Source: RBC074 sp964470555 (GTDB lineage Bacteria; Acidobacteriota; Blastocatellia; RBC074). Taken from it: a DNA stretch of 64,000 bases. The stretch lies in the NCBI GenBank assembly GCA_964470555.1, contig CAYYDG010000022.1, positions 1 to 64,000 of the forward strand, written 5' to 3'. The position numbers were made by a program, and so were the translations under genes. Below, piece after piece: positions 52,638 through 64,000 of this stretch (the stretch's first letter is position 1; each line of letters starts with the position of its first letter). The notes under the pieces were generated by a model. That model ran no database searches and had not been told where the DNA came from. It was given only the letters and a program-made list of their open reading frames with translations.

Positions 52638-53723
52638 TTATTCATTAAGCAGATTGCCGAGATCAATCACTGATTCCGGCGGCGCGACTTCCCGCAGATA
52701 CTGTGAATGAGTTGTGGCAATAATCTGATTATCGAGTCCAATTTGAGGAAGCATATGCAGCATTTTTCGTTGCCAAATCGGATGCAAATGTAACTCCAAT
52801 TCATCCAGAAAAATGATTGATTTATGCACGTGCTGAGACACCATGCTAATCAGGAAGAGAAGCAGCATTTCTTCGCCGCTGCTTAATTCCTCGTAAAGAT
52901 ATTCGTTGACGCCATCGCTGAAACGCAGATCAAGTTCATCCGGAGAAATCCTTCTAACGTCGAGCAAATTGTGTGGGTCACAAACTCGGTTGTACTGCTC
53001 TTTAATCAACTTGAATTGATCGGTTTGAGCAGCCCCAGGCAATGGATCAAACTTTGACTGGACAGCTAGTGAAAGCAGTATAGTGCGAGGATCGGAAGTT
53101 CGGCGGTTTTCTTCATCAGACTCTCCATTTCTAAAAGCTCCACCAATGATATTCCAAATCTCGCGCGGAATGGTTCGCCCCAGTCCGGTGCGCTGTTGAT
53201 CGAAGGTAAAAATACCTCCTACTCGTTGAAACCAACTCCAATCAACCAAGCGAGTTGAGAGTAGGCGCGCTACCTTGGTGCGCCCTTTGAATAGCATCCA
53301 AGCGTTATGGGGAGTAAATGTTAAATCTCCTCCTCTGGACTTTTGTTTTGGATCTGGATATGTCCATTTGACCTCAACTTTTCCATCCTTAGGGTCAGGA
53401 ACCTGGCCGCTTTCTGTTAATCGAAAAACTTCTCGTGTCGCCTCAATCTCTTCCGGTGTAAAGACTACCGAGCAGGTAACTTTTGCATACAACTCACCCT
53501 GCCGGACGAGTCTGGGGGTTACTTCAAAGCTTGGACGAGCAAATGAAAGTTCTGTACCAAGCCCAAGACAGACTGCCAATGCATCCAGAATTGTAGTTTT
53601 TCCGCTCGTATTCGGGCCAGCCAGGATCGAAACTTTCTGGACCTCGCCAAAAGAATTCGTAAAGTCCAGTTCGAGCGATTCGATCTTCCTAAAGTTCTCG
53701 ATTTTTGCGCGTGCAACCTTCAT
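52638..53723 (-). CDS. AAA-family (OLD/RecF-like) ATPase, first gene of ATPase-TOPRIM pair 2
   Basis: I chose the ATG at 53723 because AGGAGG lies 9 bases before it; an ATG at 53732 is too close to the site (361 aa). Walker A is AGPNTSGKTTILDALA near 36, an insert follows with GGIFTFDQQRTGLGR, the signature is LSSGEEML, Walker B is IIFLDELELHLHP and the switch His is in ATTHSQYL. The layout and the motifs FDQ and DELELHLHP match the ATPase of pair 1. It is 26 bases downstream of pta in the same direction. Confidence 0.82.
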   Translation of the reverse strand: MKVARAKIENFRKIESLELDFTNSFGEVQKVSILAGPNTSGKTTILDALAVCLGLGTELSFARPSFEVTPRLVRQGELYAKVTCSVVFTPEEIEATREVFRLTESGQVPDPKDGKVEVKWTYPDPKQKSRGGDLTFTPHNAWMLFKGRTKVARLLSTRLVDWSWFQRVGGIFTFDQQRTGLGRTIPREIWNIIGGAFRNGESDEENRRTSDPRTILLSLAVQSKFDPLPGAAQTDQFKLIKEQYNRVCDPHNLLDVRRISPDELDLRFSDGVNEYLYEELSSGEEMLLLFLISMVSQHVHKSIIFLDELELHLHPIWQRKMLHMLPQIGLDNQIIATTHSQYLREVAPPESVIDLGNLLNE

Positions 53724-53749
53724 GGCGTTCATCCTCCTACTGAAATTTA

Positions 53750-54760
53750 TTACCGTTCTTTTTTGCGCGCTTGCGCTTGCACGGCCGTGATGGCGACGGC
53801 ATCTACAATGTCTTCCCATTTGCAACCGCGCGATAAATCGTTGGCAGGTTTGTCCAGGCCTTGCAGAATCGGGCCGATGGCAGTGGCTCCGGCCAGGCGT
53901 TCGGTCAGTTTGTAGCCGATATTTCCGGCGTTGATGTCCGGGAAGATCAGTACATTTGCACGACCAGCGACAGTGGAGCCTTTGGCTTTGGATTGACCGA
54001 TGCTTTCCACCAACGCCGCGTCGAGTTGCAGTTCGCCATCCACCTCCAAATCGGGGCGACGCGCACGAACGGTTTTGGTGGCTTCTATGACTTTGTCGGC
54101 CAGCGGATGTTGCGCAGAGCCTTTGGTGGAAAAGGACAACATCGCCACGCGCGGTTCTGTATCAAGTAAAGTGCGGCAGGTTTCCGCCGATGCGATAGCG
54201 ATTTCCGCCAGTTGCGGAGCGGTCGGATTTATCACCACCGCCGGATCGGCAAAGATCAACGCGCCGTCTACTCCAAACTGCGAATTCGGCAGCACCATGA
54301 CGATAAACGACGACACCAGCGAAAAGCCTTCGCGCAGACCCAGCGTAATCAGCGCCGAACGAACCGTGTGTGCCGTCGTGTTTGTCGCTCCGGCGACGGA
54401 ACCATCGGCTTTGCCGTGTCGAACCATCATGTTGCCGAAATACAGCGGATCGAGAATTTGTTTGTTTGCTTCGTCCAGCGTAGCGCCTTTGGCTCGTCGA
54501 AGTTCGTATAGTTCCTGAGTATATCTGGGCAAATCCGCCGAGCGGCGATGGTCCAACAGGACGACATTGGTCAGGCTGACGCCGAGCGATGCGGCGCGAC
54601 TGCGAATTTTCTCTTCTTCGCCCAACACGGTGACGCGCGCCAAACGCTCTTCGGCAATTTTGGACGCGGCAATGATCGTGCGGTCGTCGCTGCCTTCGGG
54701 CAGGACGATGTGTTGCAGTTGTGTGGCGGCTCGAACTCGAATTTTGCGAAGAATGTCCAT
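53750..54760 (-). CDS. pta: Phosphate acetyltransferase
   Basis: ATG at 54760 (336 aa, the single-domain Pta size). Sequence blocks include QHIVLPEGSDDRTIIAA, NMMVRHGKADGSVAGATNTT, VMLPNSQFGVDGALIFADPA, MLSFSTKGSAQHP and NVLIFPDINAGNIGYKLTER, all typical of Pta. It interconverts acetyl-CoA and acetyl phosphate in the cytoplasm. No acetate kinase gene is adjacent. It follows dedA by 20 bases and is followed by the ATPase of pair 2. Confidence 0.94.
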   Translation of the reverse strand: MDILRKIRVRAATQLQHIVLPEGSDDRTIIAASKIAEERLARVTVLGEEEKIRSRAASLGVSLTNVVLLDHRRSADLPRYTQELYELRRAKGATLDEANKQILDPLYFGNMMVRHGKADGSVAGATNTTAHTVRSALITLGLREGFSLVSSFIVMVLPNSQFGVDGALIFADPAVVINPTAPQLAEIAIASAETCRTLLDTEPRVAMLSFSTKGSAQHPLADKVIEATKTVRARRPDLEVDGELQLDAALVESIGQSKAKGSTVAGRANVLIFPDINAGNIGYKLTERLAGATAIGPILQGLDKPANDLSRGCKWEDIVDAVAITAVQAQARKKER

Positions 54761-54780
54761 AGGTTGCAGTTGGCAAGGTG

Positions 54781-55404
54781 TCAGGTTTCAGATGTTGGCT
54801 TGCGTTTGTTTTTGAAATGGCGCCAGACAAAAACGGCCACAACAGCGATGACGATAATCGTGACGACGGTGCTGTAAATGCTCAGGTATTCGCCGACCTT
54901 CTGCCAGTTTTTGCCGAAGATCATTCCCAGATAAAGCAGGATCGCGTTCCAGGCGGCGGCGCTTAGCGCGCATAACAGCGTGGTCATCGGCAGATTCATC
55001 TTCGACATTCCGGCGACGACGGAAACGATGGCGCGCGTTCCGGCCAGAAAACGGTTGACGATGATGACTCCATATCCGAATCGCTGAAACATCAATTCAA
55101 CCTGATTGATGGCCGCCAGCGGCAGGTAACGACTCAATCGCCCGGTGACGATGCGCTCCTGAAAGTATCTGCCCAGAAAATAAGCGACCATAAATCCGAT
55201 TGCGCCGCCCGCCGTCGAAGCGATCAAGGCCGATGGGAAGTCAATCGTGCCAAGACCGATCAGCGTTCCGGCAAACACCAACAGCACATCGCTGGGCGAA
55301 GGCGGAAAGATGTTTTCAATGAAGGCCAGAAAAAACATCAAAGCCAGCACCCCTTCGGGCGGAAGTTCTTGCAGCCAGTTAATGCCTTGTTCAATCAAAC
55401 CCAT
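54781..55404 (-). CDS. DedA-family membrane protein
   Basis: ATG at 55404 (207 aa), 2 bases after the HD-domain gene stop. The DedA/SNARE-assoc pattern is clear: FIENIFPPSPSDVLLVFAGT near residue 30, GGAIGFMVAYFLGRYF, and FNRF-like VNRFLAGTRAIVSVVAGMSK, with four to five helices. These proteins recycle undecaprenyl or phospholipid carriers across the inner membrane. It belongs to a tightly spaced minus-strand run of six genes. Confidence 0.92.
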   Translation of the reverse strand: MGLIEQGINWLQELPPEGVLALMFFLAFIENIFPPSPSDVLLVFAGTLIGLGTIDFPSALIASTAGGAIGFMVAYFLGRYFQERIVTGRLSRYLPLAAINQVELMFQRFGYGVIIVNRFLAGTRAIVSVVAGMSKMNLPMTTLLCALSAAAWNAILLYLGMIFGKNWQKVGEYLSIYSTVVTIIVIAVVAVFVWRHFKNKRKPTSET

Positions 55405-55406
55405 AA

Positions 55407-56000
55407 CTAATCGGTGGTTGGTGCGTTTCTGTTCGCGGTCAATTCTGCGACCAAATCGGTAATCAGCTCATCCAGCTTCAAGCTGGAAAAATCGGTTTCG
55501 GAATTTTGCCAGAATTCTTGTAGAGCCTGCGCGCCGCCTTTTTCGTATTCGCGCGCCTGCAACAGCAGGTCGAGTTTGTCGGCGGCTTTGACAATGCGAG
55601 CTTCCAGACTGGTTCGTTCTTCGTATTCCTGCCACAGCAACAGATATTCTTCGCCGATCGCTCCCAGTCCCGAAAGAATGGCATCTGCCGCGCGTTCGTC
55701 CGCTTCGTGCAACGCGTTTTTGTCAAAATATCGTTTGACGGTGTTGGGCAAATCGCCGGTGCGGACTTCAGTCAGATCGTGCAGCAACGCCATCCGCAAA
55801 ATCTTCTCGACGTTCGGTTCCAATCCTTGTCGCTGAGCCAAATCCGCCAGCAGCATGGCAATGAACGCTACGCCATAAGAATGATCGGCGACGGATTCCA
55901 CGTCACGGACTCCGCGCAGCAGCCAGCCCAGACGCGGAACGGCTTTCAACCGCATCAATTCAGACAGGAAATGAATCGTGTTGGAGCTTTCGGTCTTCAC
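55407..56000 (-). CDS. HD-domain hydrolase, YfbR/HDDC2-like 5'-nucleotidase
   Basis: The start is uncertain. I chose GTG 56000, which begins at KTESSNTIHFLSELMRLK, as homologous proteins do (197 aa); TTG at 56036 is an alternative and neither has a clear ribosome site. The motifs VADHSYGVAFIAML and ALLHDLTEVRTGDLP give the HD metal residues; ARIVKAADKLDLLLQAREYE gives the late Asp. These enzymes dephosphorylate deoxynucleoside monophosphates. It is the first gene of the minus-strand run that continues into dedA and pta. Confidence 0.82.
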   Translation of the reverse strand: MKTESSNTIHFLSELMRLKAVPRLGWLLRGVRDVESVADHSYGVAFIAMLLADLAQRQGLEPNVEKILRMALLHDLTEVRTGDLPNTVKRYFDKNALHEADERAADAILSGLGAIGEEYLLLWQEYEERTSLEARIVKAADKLDLLLQAREYEKGGAQALQEFWQNSETDFSSLKLDELITDLVAELTANRNAPTTD

Positions 56001-56082
56001 GCTGATGAAGCTATCGGTTTTGACCAATGGCGTCAACCGTATGTTATAGTCGCCGTTCGAGAGAATTCGCTTGCCCGTAGTT

Positions 56083-56166
56083 CGACAAGCTGCCAGCTTG
56101 TCGAATCTGTTCCTGGAAAAGCCGATTGATGGCCAACCAAACATTGGGCAAGCTGGCAGCTTGCCC
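56083..56166. repeat. REP-like palindromes (GACAAGCTGSCAGCTTGTC family)
   Basis: Unit 56083-56103 matches the palindrome found at 7046-7066. Unit 56146-56166 is a variant in which the GAC/GTC ends are replaced by GGG/CCC. They lie in the divergent gap between the HD-domain gene and dusB, ending 8 bases before the dusB start. Confidence 0.75.
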
Positions 56167-56174
56167 GACAGCGT

Positions 56175-57227
<1,053 letters not shown>

Positions 57228-57470
57228 GCTGTCTGAATGAAAAGTTGATGTTGCCAATATCGGGTGTTATAGTGCCGCGCGGTTTAGATGAGCGGTTCAA
57301 TCATCAACAAAATCAATGCGTTTTTTTATTATCTTCATCGCGCAGGCTCCGGCTTGCGTGTGATTTTCAATATGTGAACTCGGATTCAATGCCGGGTTTC
57401 TTATCCAAAGATTCGCTCTGGTGATAGGGGGCGAAGCTAACAGATTGGTCAGAACAATTAGGAGGAGATT

Positions 57471-57869
57471 ATGGCAGACAATAGCGGCAACAACGGAGAC
57501 AAGCTGGTTTTCTTTTTGATCGGAGCCGGAATTGGGGCGGTCACAGCATTGCTTTTTGCGCCGAAAGCCGGCAGCGAATTGCGTTCTGAGATTGCTGACG
57601 CAACCAAAAAAGGCCTGGATTACGCGCGCGATACGGGACGGGATGTCGGAGAACGTGCGCAGGAGTATTACCACACTGGAGTGGAGCGCGCCGCCGATCT
57701 GACTGCGCGTGGACGTGAAGCCGTCGGCGATTTGACACAACGCGGCAAGGACCTGGTTACTAATCAGAAAGCTCAATTTGCGGCGGCCATTGAAGCCGGA
57801 AAACAAGGATACCGCGAAGCCAAGCAGGCCGATTCCGTTCGCAGCAGCGCAGCGGTCGAAGAAAGCTAG
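57471..57869 (+). CDS. YtxH-domain stress protein
   Basis: ATG 57471 follows TAGGAGGAG (132 aa). The N-terminal helix LVFFLIGAGIGAVTALLFAP is followed by KAGSELRSEIADATKKGLDY, the YtxH signature, and a long amphipathic repeat of Ala, Arg, Asp and Gly. It is probably a small membrane-anchored protein induced by envelope or general stress. The next gene also encodes a single-helix coiled-coil protein. Confidence 0.85.
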   Translation: MADNSGNNGDKLVFFLIGAGIGAVTALLFAPKAGSELRSEIADATKKGLDYARDTGRDVGERAQEYYHTGVERAADLTARGREAVGDLTQRGKDLVTNQKAQFAAAIEAGKQGYREAKQADSVRSSAAVEES

Positions 57870-57876
57870 ATTTTCA

Positions 57877-57949
57877 GGTGTTCGGTTGTCGGTGTTCGGT
57901 TGTCGGTTGTTCACACCGGCCACCAGTCACTGACAACCGGCCACCGATT
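57877..57949. repeat. Intergenic inverted repeat (GGTTGTCGG / CCGGCCACC family)
   Basis: GTTCGGTTGTCGGTGTTCGG-type units on the left and ACCGGCCACCAGTCAC plus ACAACCGGCCACCG on the right are opposed, forming an imperfect hairpin that fills the gap between two genes. It resembles 37969-38092. Confidence 0.55.
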
Positions 57950-57960
57950 GGGAGCAGGCA

Positions 57961-58515
57961 GTGGAGAACTGGCAAATCACACTTATCGCAATTGGAGTCG
58001 GAGTTCTGTTGATCGTTCAGGTCGGGGTTTTCATCGGCCTGTACTTGCTCGCTCGCAAGTTGGTGATGCTGGCTGAACGCGCCAGCACGCTGCAATCGCG
58101 CGCCGAATTGCTGATTACGAACACTGAGCCGGTGCTGAAACTGGCTCATAATTTGATGGGTGAACTGAAAGAAGCCGCAGGGTATTTTGCCCAAGGAGCT
58201 GAACACATCAATTCCATTGCCGAAATGGCCAAAGACGAAGCCGCCGAGCTTCGCAGTTTGCTGGGCGACACTACGGCGCTGGCTCGCCGCGAAGTCGAAC
58301 GCGCTCAGGATAAAGTCGAAAAGGTTCAAGATACGTTGGCCGTCGCGACCGACCAATTCCAACGGACGACTGCAATGGTTCAAAACAGCGTTCTGGAACC
58401 TGCGCGCGAATTTTCTTATGTGATGTTTGGCCTGCGTCGAGCCATGCAGGTGTTATTTACCGGAAGTCGGCTGCCTGTGAATCAGGCCTATCAAGACGAA
58501 GAGATGTTTATTTGA
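57961..58515 (+). CDS. Membrane-anchored coiled-coil protein (DUF948-like)
   Basis: GTG 57961, with GGGAG 8 bases upstream (184 aa). One N-terminal helix (ITLIAIGVGVLLIVQVGVFI) is followed by a long coiled coil (about 45-150; AREVERAQDKVEKVQDTLAV-like heptads) and a short C-terminal region (AMQVLFTGSRLPVNQAY). DUF948 proteins have this form. It pairs with the YtxH gene upstream, a common arrangement. Function unknown. Confidence 0.75.
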   Translation: MENWQITLIAIGVGVLLIVQVGVFIGLYLLARKLVMLAERASTLQSRAELLITNTEPVLKLAHNLMGELKEAAGYFAQGAEHINSIAEMAKDEAAELRSLLGDTTALARREVERAQDKVEKVQDTLAVATDQFQRTTAMVQNSVLEPAREFSYVMFGLRRAMQVLFTGSRLPVNQAYQDEEMFI

Positions 58516-58553
58516 CGCTCCATCCGGAGCGCCCAGACAATCAGAGCGAAGAC

Positions 58554-58597
58554 AAACGCTCGGCTCCGGCAAAGGCTGCGGAGGCCGAGCGTTTCTT
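58554..58597 (+). terminator. Rho-independent terminator
   Basis: An 11-bp stem (AAACGCTCGGC 58554-58564 with 58584-58594), with an internal partly paired loop, ends in GTTTCTTT. It lies 38 bases past the stop of the coiled-coil gene and before ileS. Confidence 0.75.
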
Positions 58598-58685
58598 TAT
58601 GGATGCGCTTTAAGCTATCATCCGATTTCTTTTACCAGCCTCGAATGCTGCAAATTAAATCAACCAATTGGAACGACCGAACACA

Positions 58686-61484
<2,799 letters not shown>

Positions 61485-61530
61485 TCTAATTGCAATCGGC
61501 CACCCCGCTAACCTTTTAGGAGGAATGAAT

Positions 61531-61782
61531 ATGTCGGGTGACAATGGCAACAGTATGGAAAACAAATCCACGCAGGAACTTGAGTTTCAAAGTTTTGTGA
61601 GGCAACAGCTCGAATTGTTGTTTGCCCAGCAGACAGAGATGAGGACTGAAATGCATGAACGATTTCTGCAACTTAGTCGTCAAATCAAGGATTTGGACAT
61701 CAAAGTGGATGTATACACGCGTGAGCATTCGTACATGAAAGACGACATCCGCGAACTGCGCGCGAAGATGAATCTGGTTTGA
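61531..61782 (+). CDS. Small coiled-coil protein of unknown function
   Basis: I chose ATG 61531 because TAGGAGG ends 7 bases before it; the in-frame ATG at 61525 is too close (83 aa). The sequence is helical and highly charged, with heptads through QQLELLFAQQTEMRTEMHER and LQLSRQIKDLDIKVDVYTRE. It resembles small proteins encoded beside lspA in some phyla, but I do not recognise the family. It sits 46 bases after ileS and 7 before lspA. Confidence 0.7.
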   Translation: MSGDNGNSMENKSTQELEFQSFVRQQLELLFAQQTEMRTEMHERFLQLSRQIKDLDIKVDVYTREHSYMKDDIRELRAKMNLV

Positions 61783-61789
61783 GAAGCGA

Positions 61790-62335
61790 ATGAAAAGTAA
61801 ACTTCCTTATTTCATCATTGCGGCTTTAGTGCTGGCCGCCGATCAACTGACAAAGGCTTGGGCTGTGGCAAAGCTCAAGCCTGTTGTTTTGATCGAAGTC
61901 ATCCCAGACTTTTTCCGCCTGGTGTACGCCACCAATCGCGGCGTTGCGTTCAGCATGTTTGCCGACGGCGAATTCGATGCGCGTTGGGTGTTTGCCGGGA
62001 TTTCGTTTGTGGCGACCTCGTTCGTTTCCATCTATCTGGTGCGCACGTCGCCGGGCAAACTCAGGTTGAGTCTGGCTCTGTCGCTGTTGCTGGCAGGCAT
62101 CGTAGGCAATTTGATTGATCGTGTGCGCTTGGGTGAAGTGGTGGATTTTCTGGGCTTTCATTGGCGCGACCAGTATTCGTTTCCGATTTTCAACCTGGCT
62201 GATACGGCGATTTGCATTGGCGCTGGATTGCTGGCGCTGGATATGCTGTTTGAAGAAAAACCAGCCGAACCCGCAATCGGCGCCCGGCTTCAAACTGAAG
62301 AAAACAACCTCAACACCCGACAACCCGAAAACTGA
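61790..62335 (+). CDS. lspA: Lipoprotein signal peptidase (signal peptidase II)
   Basis: ATG 61790 (181 aa). Four membrane helices. The conserved blocks are AADQLTKAWA, YATNRGVAFSMF, GNLIDRVRLGEVVDFLGF (catalytic D119) and FNLADTAICIG (catalytic D138). It removes the signal peptide from diacylglyceryl prolipoproteins and is followed by lgt, the enzyme of the preceding step. The last 25 residues are a polar extension. Confidence 0.96.
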   Translation: MKSKLPYFIIAALVLAADQLTKAWAVAKLKPVVLIEVIPDFFRLVYATNRGVAFSMFADGEFDARWVFAGISFVATSFVSIYLVRTSPGKLRLSLALSLLLAGIVGNLIDRVRLGEVVDFLGFHWRDQYSFPIFNLADTAICIGAGLLALDMLFEEKPAEPAIGARLQTEENNLNTRQPEN

Positions 62336-62346
62336 ACTCAACATTT

Positions 62347-63228
62347 ATGTTCCCCGAACTTTTCAAAATCCCTTATTTCAATTTTACGATTTACACCTAC
62401 GGCCTGTTGGTGGCGCTTTCGTTCATCGTCGGATTATGGGTGATGTCACGGTTGGCGGCGCGCGACGGATTGGACAAACAAAAAGTCTACGATCTGGGGT
62501 TGTGGGTGCTGGTGGCGTCGCTGGTCGGATCGAAACTGTTGCTCATCATCACCGAATGGAATGACCGATACAGCGGCAATATCGGTGCGATTTTCAGCCT
62601 GGATTTTCTGCGCTCGAACGGAGTCTTTTACGGCGGCTTCATTGGTGCCGTGCTCGCTTCCGTGATTGTCATGCGCAAATACAATATGCCCTGGTGGCGA
62701 ACCGCCGATGCTTTTGCGCCGGGCATTGCCATCGGCCATTTCATCGGACGATTGGGATGTTTCAGCGCCGGTTGCTGTTGGGGCCAACCGACTACGGCCT
62801 GGTGCGGAATTCATTTCACCGAAAAAGGTTATGAAGCGACGGGCGTGCCGACCATCGTCAGCCAACTGACTGACCCTATTCAGCAAAGGGTTTGGGAGGA
62901 CAAACTCGGCGGCCCGGATGCTCTGGTCAAACTTCATCCGACGCAACTTTATGAAGCCGCTGCTTTGTTGATGATTTTCGTCGTGTTGTTGTTGATGTTC
63001 CGCCATCGCAAATTTCACGGACAAATTGTGCTGGCGTATGCGTTGTTGTACGCCACTGCTCGTTTTATTGTCGAATTTTGGCGTGACGATCCGCGCGGAG
63101 AAATATGGGGGCTTTCGACCTCTCAATTTATTGCCGTGTTGTTGTTTGTCGGCGCACTCATAGGCCTCTTTTTGAAATTGCGGAATCAAAAAGAATCCGC
63201 AATCCGCAATCCGCAATCCGCAATCTGA
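62347..63228 (+). CDS. lgt: Prolipoprotein diacylglyceryl transferase
   Basis: ATG 62347, 11 bases after lspA (293 aa). Family motifs are TYGLLVALSFIVGLW, GVFYGGFIGAVLA, GHFIGRLGCFSAGCCWGQPT, HPTQLYEA and ATARFIVEFWRDDPRG. It transfers diacylglycerol from phosphatidylglycerol to the lipobox Cys. The last 11 residues (ESAIRNPQSAI) are encoded by an AATCCGCAATCC repeat and are not expected in the family; the native end was probably near the preceding Lys/Arg. Confidence 0.96.
   Translation: MFPELFKIPYFNFTIYTYGLLVALSFIVGLWVMSRLAARDGLDKQKVYDLGLWVLVASLVGSKLLLIITEWNDRYSGNIGAIFSLDFLRSNGVFYGGFIGAVLASVIVMRKYNMPWWRTADAFAPGIAIGHFIGRLGCFSAGCCWGQPTTAWCGIHFTEKGYEATGVPTIVSQLTDPIQQRVWEDKLGGPDALVKLHPTQLYEAAALLMIFVVLLLMFRHRKFHGQIVLAYALLYATARFIVEFWRDDPRGEIWGLSTSQFIAVLLFVGALIGLFLKLRNQKESAIRNPQSAI
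63187..63228. repeat. AATCCGC tandem repeat forming the end of lgt
   Basis: Four AATCCGC units at the 3' end of lgt, running almost to its stop codon. The same unit is at 28147-28187 and 45281-45336. Confidence 0.75.
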
Positions 63229-63232
63229 AATC

Positions 63233-64000
63233 ATGCGTCTTGCTTATTTCAGCCCATTGCCACCAAGCAAATCCGGCATTGCCGATTACAGCGCCGAGTT
63301 GTTGCCGTATCTGGCGAAAGGCGCGGACATCACGGTGTTTGTCGAACAGGCCGACGAAGTCCGCTTGAACCAGCATCGTGAAGATTACGCGGTTCGCAGC
63401 GCGACGCATTTTGACGAAATCCACAGCCAGCAGCCGTTCGATCTCTGCATTTATCATCAAGGCAACAATCCCCATCACGAATTTGTTTACGAACGCGCAT
63501 TGCAAACGCCGGGTTTGCTGGCGCTGCACGAACATTGTTTGCATCACCTGATTGCGTGGCGAACGCTTGGCCGTCAGGACGAAGAAGCGTATTGGGACGA
63601 ACTTTTTTACACGTATGGGCGACTCGGCGCTCGCGTGGCGGAAATGCGCGCGTTGGGAGTAGGCAGCGAATACCAACAATTTTTGATGCCGCTCAATCGC
63701 CGCCTGATCGCAAGCAGTCTTGGCGTCATCACGCACAACGCTTACGCCGCTTCGCAGTTGGAAGGTTTGAGCGGTAACACTCCTGTGGAATTGATCCCGC
63801 ATCATCTGGCGCCGCAAACGTTCGAACTGGATGCGTTGGACGTTGCCGAATGTCGTCAAAGTCTGGGCATCCCTGACAATGCCTGGTTGATTGCTTCGAT
63901 GGGGTTCGTTACGCAATCGAAACGAATACCGACAGTGCTGGCTGCATTCAAGCGATTGCTGGCCGTAGTCCCAAATGCGATGTACGTCATCGTCGGCGAA
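63233..64000 (+). CDS. Glycosyltransferase, GT-B fold (GT4-like), truncated by the window end
   Basis: ATG 63233, 4 bases after the lgt stop; the frame is open to the last base (256 codons seen). The N-terminus MRLAYFSPLPPSKSGIADYS is typical of GT-B glycosyltransferases. HQGNNPHHEFVYE and LLALHEHCLHHLIAW give the acceptor-side region, ITHNAYAASQL and the interdomain segment NAWLIASMGFVTQSKR give the start of the donor domain. The C-terminal part with the nucleotide-sugar site lies outside the window. Likely role: building a cell-surface polysaccharide. Confidence 0.82.
   Translation, partial: MRLAYFSPLPPSKSGIADYSAELLPYLAKGADITVFVEQADEVRLNQHREDYAVRSATHFDEIHSQQPFDLCIYHQGNNPHHEFVYERALQTPGLLALHEHCLHHLIAWRTLGRQDEEAYWDELFYTYGRLGARVAEMRALGVGSEYQQFLMPLNRRLIASSLGVITHNAYAASQLEGLSGNTPVELIPHHLAPQTFELDALDVAECRQSLGIPDNAWLIASMGFVTQSKRIPTVLAAFKRLLAVVPNAMYVIVGE

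Overview
The window reads as a stretch of an Acidobacteriota chromosome, most likely a Blastocatellia-type member. This is inferred from gene content alone: a VWFA-related acidobacterial protein, DUF1501 plus DUF1549/DUF1553 (PSCyt) and DUF1800 secreted proteins, an Oar-like TonB receptor with a carboxypeptidase-regulatory N-terminus, secreted proteins with RLLDTR beta-domains, and many short intergenic palindromes. No rRNA, tRNA, CRISPR array, transposase or prophage was seen.

Layout. 0-7 kb: secreted proteases with Ig/PKD-like and RLLDTR repeat domains. 7.1-12.8 kb: a co-directional cluster of a methyltransferase, a DevC-DevA-DevB type ABC exporter, a patatin lipase and a hotdog thioesterase, which looks like one lipid-related unit. 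12.8-20.8 kb: a DUF1800 protein, a MazEF-like toxin-antitoxin pair, a glycerophosphodiesterase, a VWFA-related protein and a CocE-type hydrolase broken by a one-base frameshift in a T8 run. 21.0-22.9 kb: an overlapping pair of an AAA ATPase and a TOPRIM-like protein. 23-31 kb: small secreted proteins, hemolysin III, and the DUF1501 and PSCyt/DUF1549/DUF1553 pair. 31.4-41.2 kb: an Flp pilin, the cell-elongation genes mreB-mreC-mreD-mrdA-rodA, and an RNase E/G with a very large acidic insert. 41.6-44.9 kb: the Oar-like receptor. 44.9-51 kb, minus strand: a short Spx/ArsC-family gene with an in-frame TGA at the catalytic cysteine (probable selenoprotein), two secreted proteins, a small Cys/His protein and a three-subunit molybdenum hydroxylase. 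51.2-56.0 kb, minus strand: a six-gene run (HD hydrolase, DedA, pta, AAA ATPase, TOPRIM-like protein, membrane protein). 56.2-64 kb: dusB, stress and coiled-coil proteins, ileS, lspA, lgt and the start of a glycosyltransferase.

The most unusual points are: the candidate selenocysteine Spx/ArsC protein, which no simple ORF call would report; two separate ATPase plus TOPRIM-like pairs sharing a HEIENYL motif and gene order, candidates for OLD/PARIS-like defence systems; the methyltransferase-exporter-lipase cluster; and intergenic palindromic repeats that have entered coding sequences in frame (DUF1800 protein, PSCyt protein, the C-terminus of Lgt).

All family assignments come from reading motifs by eye. 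No database search, structure prediction or codon statistics were run.
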